Shown in pieces: positions 40,918 through 53,200 of a DNA stretch of 64,000 bases; position 1 is the stretch's first letter; each line of letters begins with the position of its first letter. The notes below the pieces were generated by a model. The model ran no database searches, was not told the origin of the DNA, and was given only the letters and a program-made list of their open reading frames with translations. A program made the translations under genes and the position numbers. Origin of the DNA: CAIZGX01 sp044239865 (lineage in GTDB: Bacteria; Bacteroidota; Bacteroidia; Flavobacteriales_D; Sanyastnellaceae). The stretch covers positions 186,001-250,000 of the forward strand of contig JBIIAO010000004.1 of the NCBI GenBank assembly GCA_044239865.1. Reading direction: 5' to 3'.

Positions 40918-43900
40918 TTATGGTTGTACTTCAATAAATCCTTTGAATGGATCTTGTGATTTTTTATGGGTGTCTATGAGATAGAAGTAGGTGGCTGCTG
41001 GTAAAATTTCTCCGTTGCCTTTGTCGTTGGTGCCTTGCCATGCGTTTTCATAGGGCGAAGCATAATACAGAAGCGTTCCCCATCGGTTGAATATCCATAC
41101 TTCATTTTCAGGATAAAGCTCAATGTTCTGAATCATCCAATTGTCATTCGTGTTATCGCCATTTGGAGAGATGAATTGCACGGGTTCAACAGGTAAAAGC
41201 GGTGTGCAGCCAATGGTGACTGATAGTTGCGCTTCGCAACTGTTCTGATCGGATACAACTACCGTGTATGTGCCGGCATCTATTTCATTTAGCTGGGCTC
41301 CATTATTTTGGCCTATCCAATCAAAAGAATATCCTGGAGTTCCGCCCGAGGCGCCTACTTGAATGTATCCGTTTGCTTCGCCGCATTCCGAGCGCAATGT
41401 GTCAATAAGAGATACTTCAATCGCGGTTGGTTCATCAATGTTGAACGATTCATTATCGATACATCCTGATAAATTTGTTACGGTGACAGAATAAGCTCCA
41501 GGTGAGAGGTTTGAAGCCGTTCCGCTGTTCGAAACATTTGGTGTCCAAGCATATGTAACGGCATCTTGAGAATCCGTATTCACCTGAATGGTTCCGTCAT
41601 TCGCTCCGAAACATGTAACATCTGCATAGGAGGTGTTGGTGATGTTTATTGGAGTAGGAGGGTTAATGGTTACTGAAAATTGTGATTGGCAAGTTGTTCC
41701 TGGGTCGGTAACAACAACATTGTAGGTTCCGGCTTGACTAACAGTCGTTGTAGTTGAAGTAGCTCCAGAAACAATGGTACCTCCGCTCCACAAAAGAGTG
41801 GCATTACTTGGAGTCGGGTTGGAAGAAATAACTGCAAGTGAAGTTACGCAGTCAAGCCCTCCGTCGGGACTAACAGAAGTTGTTAATGTTGGTGAAGGGT
41901 TTACTGTTACTGTAAAATCATCAGTTGCAACAGGACAATCATTAATCTGTGCTGTAACTGTTATTGTACCGGTTATGTTGGAGCCTGTATTGTTTTCCGG
42001 AGCTGTCCATGTTGGAACATTACCGTTTCCTGAGGCGGCTAAACCAATAGAGGTGTTTGAATTTTCCCATGTTAAAGTTGCTCCGGTTGGAGTAGTAATG
42101 TAGTCTATCGGATCGAAAACAAAATTCGTACATCCAGTTAAATCGACATTAGAAGAAATACTTAAGTTGGGTTGTACAACAACATAAACTGTTGCATTGT
42201 TACCGGGGCATTGCACACCAGAAGGTTCAATCTGATAGAAGACTGTATCGGCTTCATTGCCGTTGTTGATTAGCGTCTGATTAATTGCGGTACCGCTACC
42301 ATCGCTGAATCCAGTTATTGTGGCTGGTCCGGTTGCAACCCAAGAGAAATTTATATTGTTCAAGTTACTTGAAATCTGAAAACTGGCTTCTTCATTGCTA
42401 CAGATATTCATTGAAGAAGGACTGGCTTGAACATTGGCTTGCGGTTCAACATAGATTGTGTGAAATACCGGTGGCTCATTTGTACATCCAACTGTTGCGC
42501 TGATCTCTACAAATCCAATGTTGTTTGAAGTATTGATTAAAGTGAATTGAGGAGAGTTTAAAGGACTTGCGCCGCTTCCGTTTGTTGGTGATACAACAGA
42601 AACGTCTGAAGTGTTTGAAACGTTCCAATTGATTGTGTAAGAAGGAATAGTTCCCGTTAAAGTGAAAATATCGGAAGTTTCTCCGCTGCAAATTGTTTGC
42701 TCCGTTGGATTCATGATTACCGTTCCTACCGGGTTAATGACCACTGTGTGAAGCACTGAATCTGCTCCGCAGAAGTTTGAAGTGTGCATCCAAACATGAT
42801 AAGTTCCGGGCGTATTGAAATTCAGTTCCAATTGATCGGTTCCATTTGTCCACTGCGAATAGTCTTGTGAACTTCCAGTATATCCGTTTGAAGTGCCAAG
42901 TGTTCCGCTACTCACTACATAGCCGCTTGGTTCATCGATTGTCCAATAAAATGAATAAGTGTTGTCGCAACCACTTGAATTAATGTTTTCTCCACCTGCA
43001 CTTGTGTTGGTGAAGTTAACGGGTTCGTTTAAACAAATAGGGGAGGCTGGCTCAAAAGTGAAAGCAGCATGCGTCCCCGTGGAAATAGTTATTGGTCCAA
43101 CTGTTATTACAGTTGGTAAACCGTTGCTTGAACATGCGTTTTGTGCAACAATGGTCGCTGAAAATGCATTCTCTATAGGTGGAAAACCAGGTGCGTAGAA
43201 ATAATCGATACCACATGAAGAGGTGTTGAAGATGTGGCTAATGGTGGTGTCATTGGCAGTGTTGAATGTCGATGCGGTTGATCCATCCGAAAATGAAACC
43301 GTGTAATCAATGGGCACGTCGTTCGATAGAACATCTATAGCGAATGGAGAAGGCAGGCAAGTGGTTTGTCCTGATCCCGAAACGGTAACTAGCGGAGCGC
43401 TTCCGTTGAATACAATGTAGTTTTTTGTAACTACACATCCGTTCGAGACACTTATGGTATGTGTAAGTGTGAATTGGCCAAGCGGGTAGTTGTGACTGAT
43501 GGTTGACCCCGTCATGTTAGACTGGTTTTCAGTAGGGCTGCCATCGCCCCAATTGAATGTTTGTGAAGTGGTATTCGCATAAGTAGATTGAAAACTGAAT
43601 GAAATGGTATCTAATCCGTTACAGTTTTTAAAAATGGTCAATCCGCTTTGGATTGAAGTGCCATAGCCTTGTCCTGTATTTGTTAGGGAAAGGTTTGAAA
43701 CCGGGCTTGCAATAACTTGAACATTTAAACTGAATGTGGAAGTTGGATTGCCATTGTTGTTATTCACCGTTAGCGTTGCGGTGGTGTTTCCAACGTTGTT
43801 GTATACGGTAGACTGCGGATTTGATCCACTACCTGTATTTGGAAGGGCTCCTGCTCCAAAACTCCACGAGTAAGTCGTGCCCGAAATTGTGTTCGTAGAG

Positions 43901-44064
43901 TTATTAATGTATGTTACTGTTTGTCCTTGGCATACGGTCACCGTTCCACCAGAGGCTGCTGGCACGGCGATGAAGCTAGCCACTGGCGTCTGCGCTTGGG
44001 ATTGAAAGGCCCAAAACAATAACAATGCTGTGGCAATGAAAAATTGACGAGTTACTTGTCTCAT
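40918..44064 (-). CDS. large surface adhesin with gliding motility-associated C-terminal domain (T9SS type B)
   Basis: The 1,048-residue protein has a signal peptide (MRQVTRQFFIATALLLFWAF) and PKD/Ig-like domains (VTYINNSTNTISGTTYSWSFG; FNWGDGSPT). A module at about residues 230-445 is shared with the giant protein next door. Several Ig-like domains rich in N, T and S follow, then SprB-type repeats (DVTCFGANDGTIQVNT, EVSLIDTLRSECGEANGYIQV). The last ~85 residues (VQFISPNGDNTNDNWMIQNI ... FKGFIEVQP) are the gliding-associated type B sorting domain. SprB-like adhesins move along the cell surface in gliding bacteria. It is the first gene of a four-gene operon and is divergent from the giant gene. 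Confidence 0.92.
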   Translation of the reverse strand: MRQVTRQFFIATALLLFWAFQSQAQTPVASFIAVPAASGGTVTVCQGQTVTYINNSTNTISGTTYSWSFGAGALPNTGSGSNPQSTVYNNVGNTTATLTVNNNNGNPTSTFSLNVQVIASPVSNLSLTNTGQGYGTSIQSGLTIFKNCNGLDTISFSFQSTYANTTSQTFNWGDGSPTENQSNMTGSTISHNYPLGQFTLTHTISVSNGCVVTKNYIVFNGSAPLVTVSGSGQTTCLPSPFAIDVLSNDVPIDYTVSFSDGSTASTFNTANDTTISHIFNTSSCGIDYFYAPGFPPIENAFSATIVAQNACSSNGLPTVITVGPITISTGTHAAFTFEPASPICLNEPVNFTNTSAGGENINSSGCDNTYSFYWTIDEPSGYVVSSGTLGTSNGYTGSSQDYSQWTNGTDQLELNFNTPGTYHVWMHTSNFCGADSVLHTVVINPVGTVIMNPTEQTICSGETSDIFTLTGTIPSYTINWNVSNTSDVSVVSPTNGSGASPLNSPQFTLINTSNNIGFVEISATVGCTNEPPVFHTIYVEPQANVQASPSSMNICSNEEASFQISSNLNNINFSWVATGPATITGFSDGSGTAINQTLINNGNEADTVFYQIEPSGVQCPGNNATVYVVVQPNLSISSNVDLTGCTNFVFDPIDYITTPTGATLTWENSNTSIGLAASGNGNVPTWTAPENNTGSNITGTITVTAQINDCPVATDDFTVTVNPSPTLTTSVSPDGGLDCVTSLAVISSNPTPSNATLLWSGGTIVSGATSTTTTVSQAGTYNVVVTDPGTTCQSQFSVTINPPTPINITNTSYADVTCFGANDGTIQVNTDSQDAVTYAWTPNVSNSGTASNLSPGAYSVTVTNLSGCIDNESFNIDEPTAIEVSLIDTLRSECGEANGYIQVGASGGTPGYSFDWIGQNNGAQLNEIDAGTYTVVVSDQNSCEAQLSVTIGCTPLLPVEPVQFISPNGDNTNDNWMIQNIELYPENEVWIFNRWGTLLYYASPYENAWQGTNDKGNGEILPAATYFYLIDTHKKSQDPFKGFIEVQP

Positions 44065-44224
44065 AAAATATTCTTGTATTTAATAAATACCGCGGTAAAT
44101 ATAGGTTAAAATCGATTAGGGAATATTATTAATGCCATTATTAGATTTAACAATTGTCAAGAAATTGTGATTTTTTTTCTAATTATATAAATATTACTCA
44201 TTTTCAGAGTAAATTTGTGAATCC
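44065..44224. promoter_or_regulatory. divergent control region between the two adhesin genes
   Basis: This 160-bp A/T-rich gap holds TAAATTTG (44210-44217, plus strand, a perfect -7 element 7 bp before the GTG start at 44225). On the minus strand TATATTTA, one mismatch to TAnnTTTG, faces the 1,048-residue adhesin. A perfect 10-bp palindrome TACCGCGGTA (44088-44097) partly overlaps the latter. No convincing -33 TTG is seen on either side. Both genes may share control through the palindrome, which is inference. Confidence 0.5.
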
Positions 44225-47200
44225 GTGAAGTTAAAATACTGCCGAAATATAGTTTTGAGAAATAGTATTGCGCTACTCTTTATGTTGTTTGCAACAGGGA
44301 GTGTGCTGTTTGGGCAGTGTCCTACAGTTTCGATTTTTTATAACAATGCTGCGGTAAACAACAATACGCTAAGTGTATGTCAAGGGAATTCAATATCGTT
44401 GTCTGCCAATATAAGTAGCTTACCCTCGGGTGCTACTGCTTCATCTTATCAATGGTATACCACAAACGGTCCGAATTTCAATAACAACAATCAAATATCC
44501 GGACAGACAAGTTCATCCATTACGCTGACGAATGTTCAGAACTCTAATGATGTCAATTACTGGTGTGTAGTAACTTTCACGGGATTGACCGGTTGCACAG
44601 GAAATTCGTCAACGTCGAGTTTGCTTGACTTAAATGTGTATAACCCTAACTTGAATGCGGGCTCTGACCAATGTTTAACTGGTGGTAATATTGATTTTGG
44701 TCCTACTTTGACCAACCTCAATGGAATGTCGAACTCGGGGACATACTCATGGACTGGTCCGAATGGGTTTACTGCCTCAGTGTTGGACCCGTCGAATATC
44801 ACCGCTAATGCAGGCAATTCGGGCACATACACGCTTAACTATAGTTATCAAGGTTGTACGTTGACTGATCAAGTGAATATGGTAGTAATACCCGGCTTTT
44901 CTGTAGATGCAGGACCAGCTTCCACTTTGGTATGTACGGGTTCATCTTTTTCACAGATCGCGACAGTTAGCAATGGGCCAACGAATGTAACCTATCAATG
45001 GACAGGCCCTTCAGGAAACAATGTAGGTAGTGCTGCAACCTTAAGTCTCAGTAATATTGGAAACAACCAGCTAGGAACATACACTGTAACGGCTTCAGCT
45101 TCTGGGTGTAGCGTGACGGATAACATTACTTTAGTAACCGTGAATCCGGCACTTTCGAGTAACTCTTATGACGCGGCTTTAGGTCTTTTTAAAAAATGTT
45201 TGGAAGGAGGGGCAAGTTCAGGAACTATTGTTTTCTCTGAAAATTCAGCAGATACATATAATAACCAAATCAGCTCATATTCCATAAATTGGGGTGATGG
45301 AACTACAACTATTCAAGGGACACCACCCGTTTCTTGGACTGCTGGTTCGAATCAAGTTACAACTGTAATTGATGATTGGCAATCTATTGCACATTCTTAC
45401 ACTGCAGGTTATTACACCCTGGTGTATACACTAACGACATCTTCCGGTTGCACAATAACGAAGGAGTATCAAATTTTTGTCGGGTCTGTTCCTGCGAATC
45501 CAACTGTTACTTTTCCTGCAAATATCTCTGGGTGCGGCCCTCTGACTGTGCCTATCACTTTAGGAGGATTCAGTAACAACCCTGTTGGCACAAATTACAC
45601 ACTTACCTTTAATGATGGCTCTCAAGCACAGACCTTTACCCAATCGACTATACCTACGGTAATAAATCATACCTTTTCAAATTCTTCTTGTGGTTATACT
45701 TCTGGAGGACTGCCCAATGTATATGGAGCTCAATTGATAGCATCCAATCCATGTGGTTCGGCTAGTGGGGGTGCCTCTAATTTACAAGTGTCTATTCCGC
45801 CAGCAGCTAATTTTACTGGTTCACCAAGCGGTTGTGTTGGGTCAACGGTGCTTTTTAATAATACTTCGAACCCAGGAGAGACAGTAACAGGTGCTAATTG
45901 CAACCAAAACTATGGATACATTTGGCAAGTTTATAATTCTGCGGGTGTCTTGGTTGCACCGAATTCAGGAATTTACTCAGTAGCTTCAGGTTCTCTGGGA
46001 AATAACAGTATAGATCCTACGGATTACAGCACTTGGACGAATGGAACGCCACAGTTGGGTCTAATCTTCTCAACACCTGGGACCTATTCCTTAAGATTAA
46101 TTGCCAAGAATGGTTGTGCCACCCCAAGTAATTTTTCTCAAACCATCTGCATAACGAGTCCACTTCAGCCGACTTTCACTGCGGCAAGCCCTGTTTGTCC
46201 AGGAACGAGTGTTGCAATGAATAATACCACGGCAGAAACAAATTGTGGAAATAATACTTGGAATTGGACGGTGAGCCCCCTAACAGGTTGGGCTTTTGAT
46301 CCAGCAAATAATTCAACGGCAAGCTCTGAGGATCCAAATATTCTTTTTAATACTCCCGGCACCTATACAGTAACATTAAATGCATCTAATTCTGTCTGTG
46401 GAGCCGCACTCCCAGTCTCTCAAACAGTTATTGTATTACCTGTTCCATCTGTTGCATTGCCCGCCGATGCTCAAGGTTGTAGTTCCGCAACGAATCCCTA
46501 CACAGTCTCTTTCACCCCAACAACAAATGCTTCCCAAATTTCAGGAACAATAAATTATGTTTGGACAATAAGTCCTTCTTCGGGCTATACTTTTTTAAGT
46601 GGTACCAATGCGACTTCGTTAAATCCTGTAGTTCAATTTAACAACCAAGGCCCTTACAATGTCACATTTACCATGCAAACGGTCTGTGGTCCTGCATTTG
46701 ACACTCAAATTATTACCGTAGTTGTCCCACCAACTTTAACTAGCATTACAGATATAGTTTCGGGTTGTACAAATGCGACTTCGTCAGGATTTGTTGTAAA
46801 TCCAACAGCTCAAGTTAATGCGGGTGGAGCCACCAATTTGACATACAATTGGAGTGTTCAGCCAACTTCTGGTTGGGTATTTTCAAACGGAACCAATGCA
46901 AATTCTACAAATCCTCAACTAACGTTTAATACCGTAGGGAATTATGTGATGAATTTGGCGGTACAAAATATTTGTGGCTCAGCGCAGCTATCCGATAATT
47001 TTGAAATAATCGGCCCGCCCTTGGTTTCAATACCTGCTGCAAATGGATGTGCAATTTCAGGAACGCCGTTTATTTATAATCCGGGCAGTGGTGGATTGCC
47101 ACCTGTATCTGTTTCGAACAATGGAGCTAATATTACGCTCTTCGACTGGACTATTAGTCCTTTATCAGGAACTGCCATTGGAAGTGATAATTCCGCTACT

Positions 47201-50200
47201 CCGAATATTTCAATATCGAACCCAGGGTCTTACTCAGTTGCATTGGCGGCTACAAATTCCTGTGGTACCACGAATGCGAACAATACAATAAATGTAGTTG
47301 GCTTGCCCACGGTTACTATGCCAACAGTAAATATTGGTTGTTCACCATATTCTGTGAATATGGCAAATTTGGCTCCGACAGTAACGGAAGGTGGTGGGAC
47401 AATTCAATCTTATCAATGGAGTGTTTTGCAAAATGGAGTTGTATTGAATCCAGGTGCTGCATGGGCTTTTACAACGGGGGGGCAGAATTCAATTTCGCCT
47501 ACCCTCCAATTTAATACATCCGGTACATACCAAATTCAGTTGGTTGTAACAAATCAATGTGGAAGTGCAACTGCCCAGACTACTGCGTTTGCTGTTCAAT
47601 CCCCACCTAGCATTGTTTTTCCAAGTATTCCAACATCCAATTGCGCTCCTGTGCTTTTTGATGCTGCCAATGTTACAATTCAAAACAATGGCGCAGCAAT
47701 CCAAAATTTATCATGGGCAATTAGTCCAAATTCAGGGTACACTGTCTTGCAAGGAACGTTGAATAGCGCTAACCCATTAATTCAGTTTAATGCACAGGGT
47801 ACTTATACCGTCTCATTGAATGTGGTCACTTCGTGTGGATCAATTCCCGGTCAACAAATAATTAATGTGAACGGCCCGCCCTTATTGACTTTACCGTCTA
47901 TTCCCCCGAGTTGCTCGCCCTTAATATACAATGGAGCATCAACAGTTGTAACATCTCCAACTAGTCCAATTACTTCTTATTTGTGGAGTGTAACCAATGT
48001 TCAGGGTGCTGTAATTCCAGCAGGCACTGGTTGGAGCTTAACCCAAGGAACATTAACATCGCCGCAGCCTAATTTTAGTTTTACAATTGCAGGTACTTAT
48101 GTTGTTCACCTTTTGGTGACCAATTCGTGTGGAAGCACGCCGGCTCAAACAACAGTTGTTGTGGTTACTCCACCAGATGTTTCATTTACTACCACCGATG
48201 GTTGTTCACCTATTAATATCAGCCCGGTTGTCATTGTTAATAACGGAGGGGGAACAGGATTAGCATACCAGTGGACAATATTGCAAAATGGTGCAGCGGT
48301 ATTGCCAGGAGCGGCCTATACTTATCTTAATTCAACCAATTCCACATCTGCCCAGCCGCAATTTTATTTTTCTCAGGCTGGGACATATACCATCCAACTT
48401 TCTGCAGCTAATCAATGCGGACCTCCGGATATTGCAACGAATACAGTGGTAATACAAAGCAGACCAACCGTTGCGCTGAGTGCTCCGAATAATACACAGA
48501 TTTGTGCCCCTGTTTCTTACAACCCAACGGCAACAATAAACAATGGAGGTAGTGCTATAACTTCTTATCAGTGGTTGGTGACTCCAAACAGCGGATATAC
48601 AGTAACCTCAGGTTCAATGAGTGGACCCCAGGCGGCTTTTCAATTTACAGTAGCAGGCACTTATACTGTTTCATTAACTGTTAGTAATGCCTGCGGGCAG
48701 GAAACCACACAGCAAGAGATTACTGTGAATACACCTCCTTCTGTCGCTCTTGGAACAGATGCTTCGGGTTGTGCGCCATACGTATATGCATTCTCTGGTG
48801 CGAATTCTCCAGTTGTAAACACAGGAGGATCAACACCGAACTATTTGTGGAGTGTGAGTCCGAATTCAGGTTATACCTTAACCAGTGGAACTCTAACGAG
48901 TTTATCTCCAGGATTCAATTTCACTCAGGCGGGAAATTATGTGCTGACCTTATCTGTTTCGAATGCTTGCGGAAGCCAGTCTGATGGAATTGCCATTACA
49001 GTTAATCAACCTCCTTTGGTTACAATACCTGCTCTAACTTCAGGATGTATTGTCAGTGGTCTGTACACCACGAGCATAGTTCCCATTGTAACAACCGGTT
49101 CTACTGCTCCAGTAACGAATTATGCTTGGACTTCCATTCCATCACAGAACGTTACTTTTAGCATTGCGCCGAACAGTCTTTCACCAAATACCAACGTTTC
49201 AATTACTACTGGTGGAACCTATGCACTTACATTAACTGCAACCAATGATTGTGGAAATACTTCCGCAACCCAAAATATTTCAGCCATTGTGCCTCCAACA
49301 GTCTCATTGGCTTCTGTGCCGCCTTCTTGTGTCCCATATACCTATGCGCCGCTGCCTTTGGTAAACAACGGTGGTGGAACGATAAGCAGTTACAATTGGA
49401 CCATTACACCGGGCGTGCAAGGAGTTAACTGGTCAATTACTTCAGGAAGTTTAACTTCAGCAAACCCTGTAATTAATTTTTTACTTCCAGGTTCATATAC
49501 TGTTATACACAACGTTATTAATAGCTGTGGAAATGCGGGCGATACAATTACCATCCTAACATCTGGCACCCCACAATTCACATTATCTGATCCAAATGCT
49601 ACGCATTGCGCACCATTTTCTTTTACACCTGCAGCCTTTACGGTCAATTCAAATAACTCGAGTTTAACGGGCACTTCGTGGAGTGTCAGTCCAAGCACAG
49701 GTTGGGTATTGACATCAGGAAGCTTAAGTTCTGTATCGCCAAATCCAACGTTCAACTTCACTCAAAGTGGAATATATACAATTGCACTGACTGCTTCGAA
49801 TGCGTGTGGTTCGACTACAGATAATATTATTCAAACCATAAATGGAAGTCCAGCAGTCACGCTGGCTTCTCCGGTTCCTACCTGCACGCCTTATGTGTAC
49901 AATCCTTCACCCACAATAAGCACAAACGGATCTCCGGTTACTTCTTACACATGGGTGGTAACACCTGCCGCTGGAACTCCTGCAAACGGTTATAGTCCTT
50001 CGGGCGCGTTGAACGCACTGAATACGACTTTCCAATTCAACCAGCCGGGTACGTATACTGTTGCCCTCACTGCTCAAAATGCTTGTGCTCCGGCGACCAC
50101 AACCAGCGTAAACGTTGTAATCACTGGAGAGCCTTCAATAAGCATTAACCCATTAACTGCTGTTTGTGCGCCGAGTGTAGTTTCTCCAACTGCGCTAATA

Positions 50201-53200
50201 GCAAACAATGGAGCGAACATTACAGGTTACGCTTGGCAGATTACGCCAGCAACCGGTTGGACAGCCACAGGTCTGACCACAGTGTCTCCTCAGATTACTT
50301 TTTCCGCTCAGGGAATTTATTCAATAAGTTTAACGGTTACGAGTAACTGTGGCCCTAAGACTTCACTTCCTCAAACCATTCAAGTATCTGTTGCACCTAC
50401 GGCAACTATTGCCAGCACTGCCGGTGGGTGTGCCCCATATACCTATGATCCGGCTCCTGTCGTAACCAATGGTGGTGGAATAATCACATCTTATTTGTGG
50501 CAGGTAACTCCAGCGACCGGATGGAGTGTTGCTTCTGGAGCTTTGAACAGTACTTATTGTTCCTTTTATTTTACACAGCCAGGTCAGTTTAATGTTTCAT
50601 ACACCGTTGTTAATGGATGCGGATCCACAATTGTTTCACAAGTTGTAAATGTAAAAGGCTTGCCTGTAGTTACTCTTCAGGATCACGCTCCGGCGTGTGC
50701 GCCTGTTGTCTATCCTGGGACTTCGGGCTCACCGAACATTGTTACGAATAGCTCTCCAATTACCTCTTACCAGTGGGCCGTTTCTCCTGGCATACTTGGG
50801 ACAGATTGGCAAATTTCTTCGGGGACATTGACTGCCGCAAATCCATCGTTTCAGTTTTTAACTGCCGGCGATTATACAATTAGTTTGACCGCTACCAATG
50901 GTTGCGGTCCGCATACCGATCAGACCCTATTCGAGGTTCATTCGGTTCCAATACTAGATCTTCCAGATGCAGTGGTATGTAATCCACCGAATACGAATTA
51001 TCAACCAAATCCTGTAATACTTTCTTCAGGAGGTGTTAACATAAGCAGTTATCAATGGAGTGTTTTTCCGAACAGTGGATTTTCATTCACCACTGCAAGC
51101 ACGATTTTGAATCCTACTATTAATTTATCTTTGCCGAATACCTATCAAGTAACCTTTAGTGCAACGAATGCCTGCGGAACGGGAAATACGGTAGCGAATG
51201 TTATTTCAGCAACGCTTCCAGCAATTACGATTGCCGAGATAAACGATGCTTGTGCACCTTTCAATCTAGATCCAACAGTTACAGTCTCTGAGGGTGCGGG
51301 GACGATATCTTCTCAAACATGGTCTATGCTTCAAACGTCAGGATGGAATACACCGAATGCGCTGACAGACAACAACGCCATTTTCAATTTCTCTCAACCC
51401 GGAAACTACACCTTGCAATATGCTGCAACCAATCAGTGCGGAACGGGAACGGACCAAGAAAGCTTTATCGTATTTGCATCACCATTGGTAGATATTTCGA
51501 ACTTGCCAGAGACCATCTGTGCTGACGAGGATTTCACACCAAGTTTGATAGTTCAATCACCAGGAAATCCGGTGACTGGTTATGAATGGAGTATTTTGGA
51601 TATGAATAACGCGCCAGTATCGACAGGTTATGCCCTCGGTAATGGAGTAACGCTAAATTCTGGCAATTTCAATCTAACTTTTTTACAAGCTGGGGATTAT
51701 CAAATAAAGGTTGAGATCACCAATTCATGCGGGCAGTTTTCTGATATAGCTCCAATTACGATTCACGATGATCCAATTTTAAATTTGGGTCCTGATATTG
51801 CCGGATGCGCAACGTTAAACTTGGCTTTTCCAGGTAACTCGGCTTCGATTCAAAATCAAGGTGCTCCCATTACTTCCTATGCGTGGAGTTTACCAACCTC
51901 CGGGGTAACCATAACCAATGGAAGTATCAGTGGTTCAACCATTGGCTTGCAATTTGGCACACAGGGTAGTTACAACATAGGTTTAACTGTAGTCAATGCC
52001 TGTGGTTCTGATGATGATATCCAACAAGTGGTTGTAAGTTCTGCAATTGGTTTGACCCTGCCTTCAAATGTTTCACAGTGCGCCGGAAGTGTTGTTCTTC
52101 CCGCTGCTACGGTTCTTAACGGCGGAGCAATTAACAGTTATCAGTGGTCTGTAAATCCATCGACAGGATGGGTGGGTACTGGTTTAAACAGTTCAACAGG
52201 TACTTTCAACTTTACCGAACACGGACAATACACAGTAACCTTGGCATTAAATACCTCTTGTGGCCCAATCACGGAAAATATGCAGGTGTCCATTTTAGAG
52301 GCACCTTCGGTAATATTGACTGATATCAATAATCTTTGTTTCACAGGAACCTCTGTAGCGCTAAACCCAAATGCTTTAGTAGACAACGGTGGAATTCCTG
52401 CTACGGCATACACTTGGGTGGTAAATCCAAGTGCGACTTCATTAATAACCGCCATTGGGTCACTGAATAGTCCGCAAACGACATTTAATGCTCTAGCCCC
52501 AGGGAGTTATACCCTTTCATTATCGGGAACCAATAGTTGCGGAACGGGAACTGATGCGATAACAGCCAATGTTATATCGGCGCCGACCTTAACCTTGAGC
52601 AACGTTGTTCCAACCTGTGCGCCATTTTCATACACCCCGAATTATAATTTGAACAATGGCGGCGGTGTCATTTCGAGTTATGCGTGGGTGGTTAGATTGG
52701 AAGGAACGGTTATTCAACCGGGTGTGAATTATTATTACCAAACAGGTAATGCATCTTCTTCGAATCCATTGATTGTATTTACAACTGCAGGCAGTTATGA
52801 AGTGCAATTAACCGTTCAGAATGCATGTTCACCAGCGGCTGTTTCTTTAGCTTCATTTGTGGTAAATTCAGCACCGGTTGTGAATTTTGCTATAGCAGAT
52901 GCAACAATTTGTTCAGGAACAATTGTCAATCCAGTTGAATCTTTAACCGGAGCGGGAACTGGCGATGTTACTTGGAGTGTTACTCCGAATACTGGCTTTG
53001 TCTATGCCACTGGAAGTTCAAACCTTTCAACATCTACCTTTAATTTCTCTGAAGCGGGCAGCTATTCTTTGAGTTTAACAGCGGCCAACACCTGCGGTTC
53101 GAGTACATATTCCGATAATATTATCGTAAGCACACCGCCGGTAGTTTCCTTGCCGGAACCAACGGCTTTAGTTCATTGTTCGGGTGTTTATACTTACGGT

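Noticed and set aside
40911..40934. Upstream ATG of the PorP/SprF gene at 40934
   Set aside because: It precedes the signal peptide by eight residues and lies in the adhesin coding end; 40910 gives a standard signal peptide.
41774..43198. Plus-strand frames antisense to the 1,048-residue adhesin
   Set aside because: They mirror the T/G/V-rich coding pattern of the adhesin and have no signals of their own.
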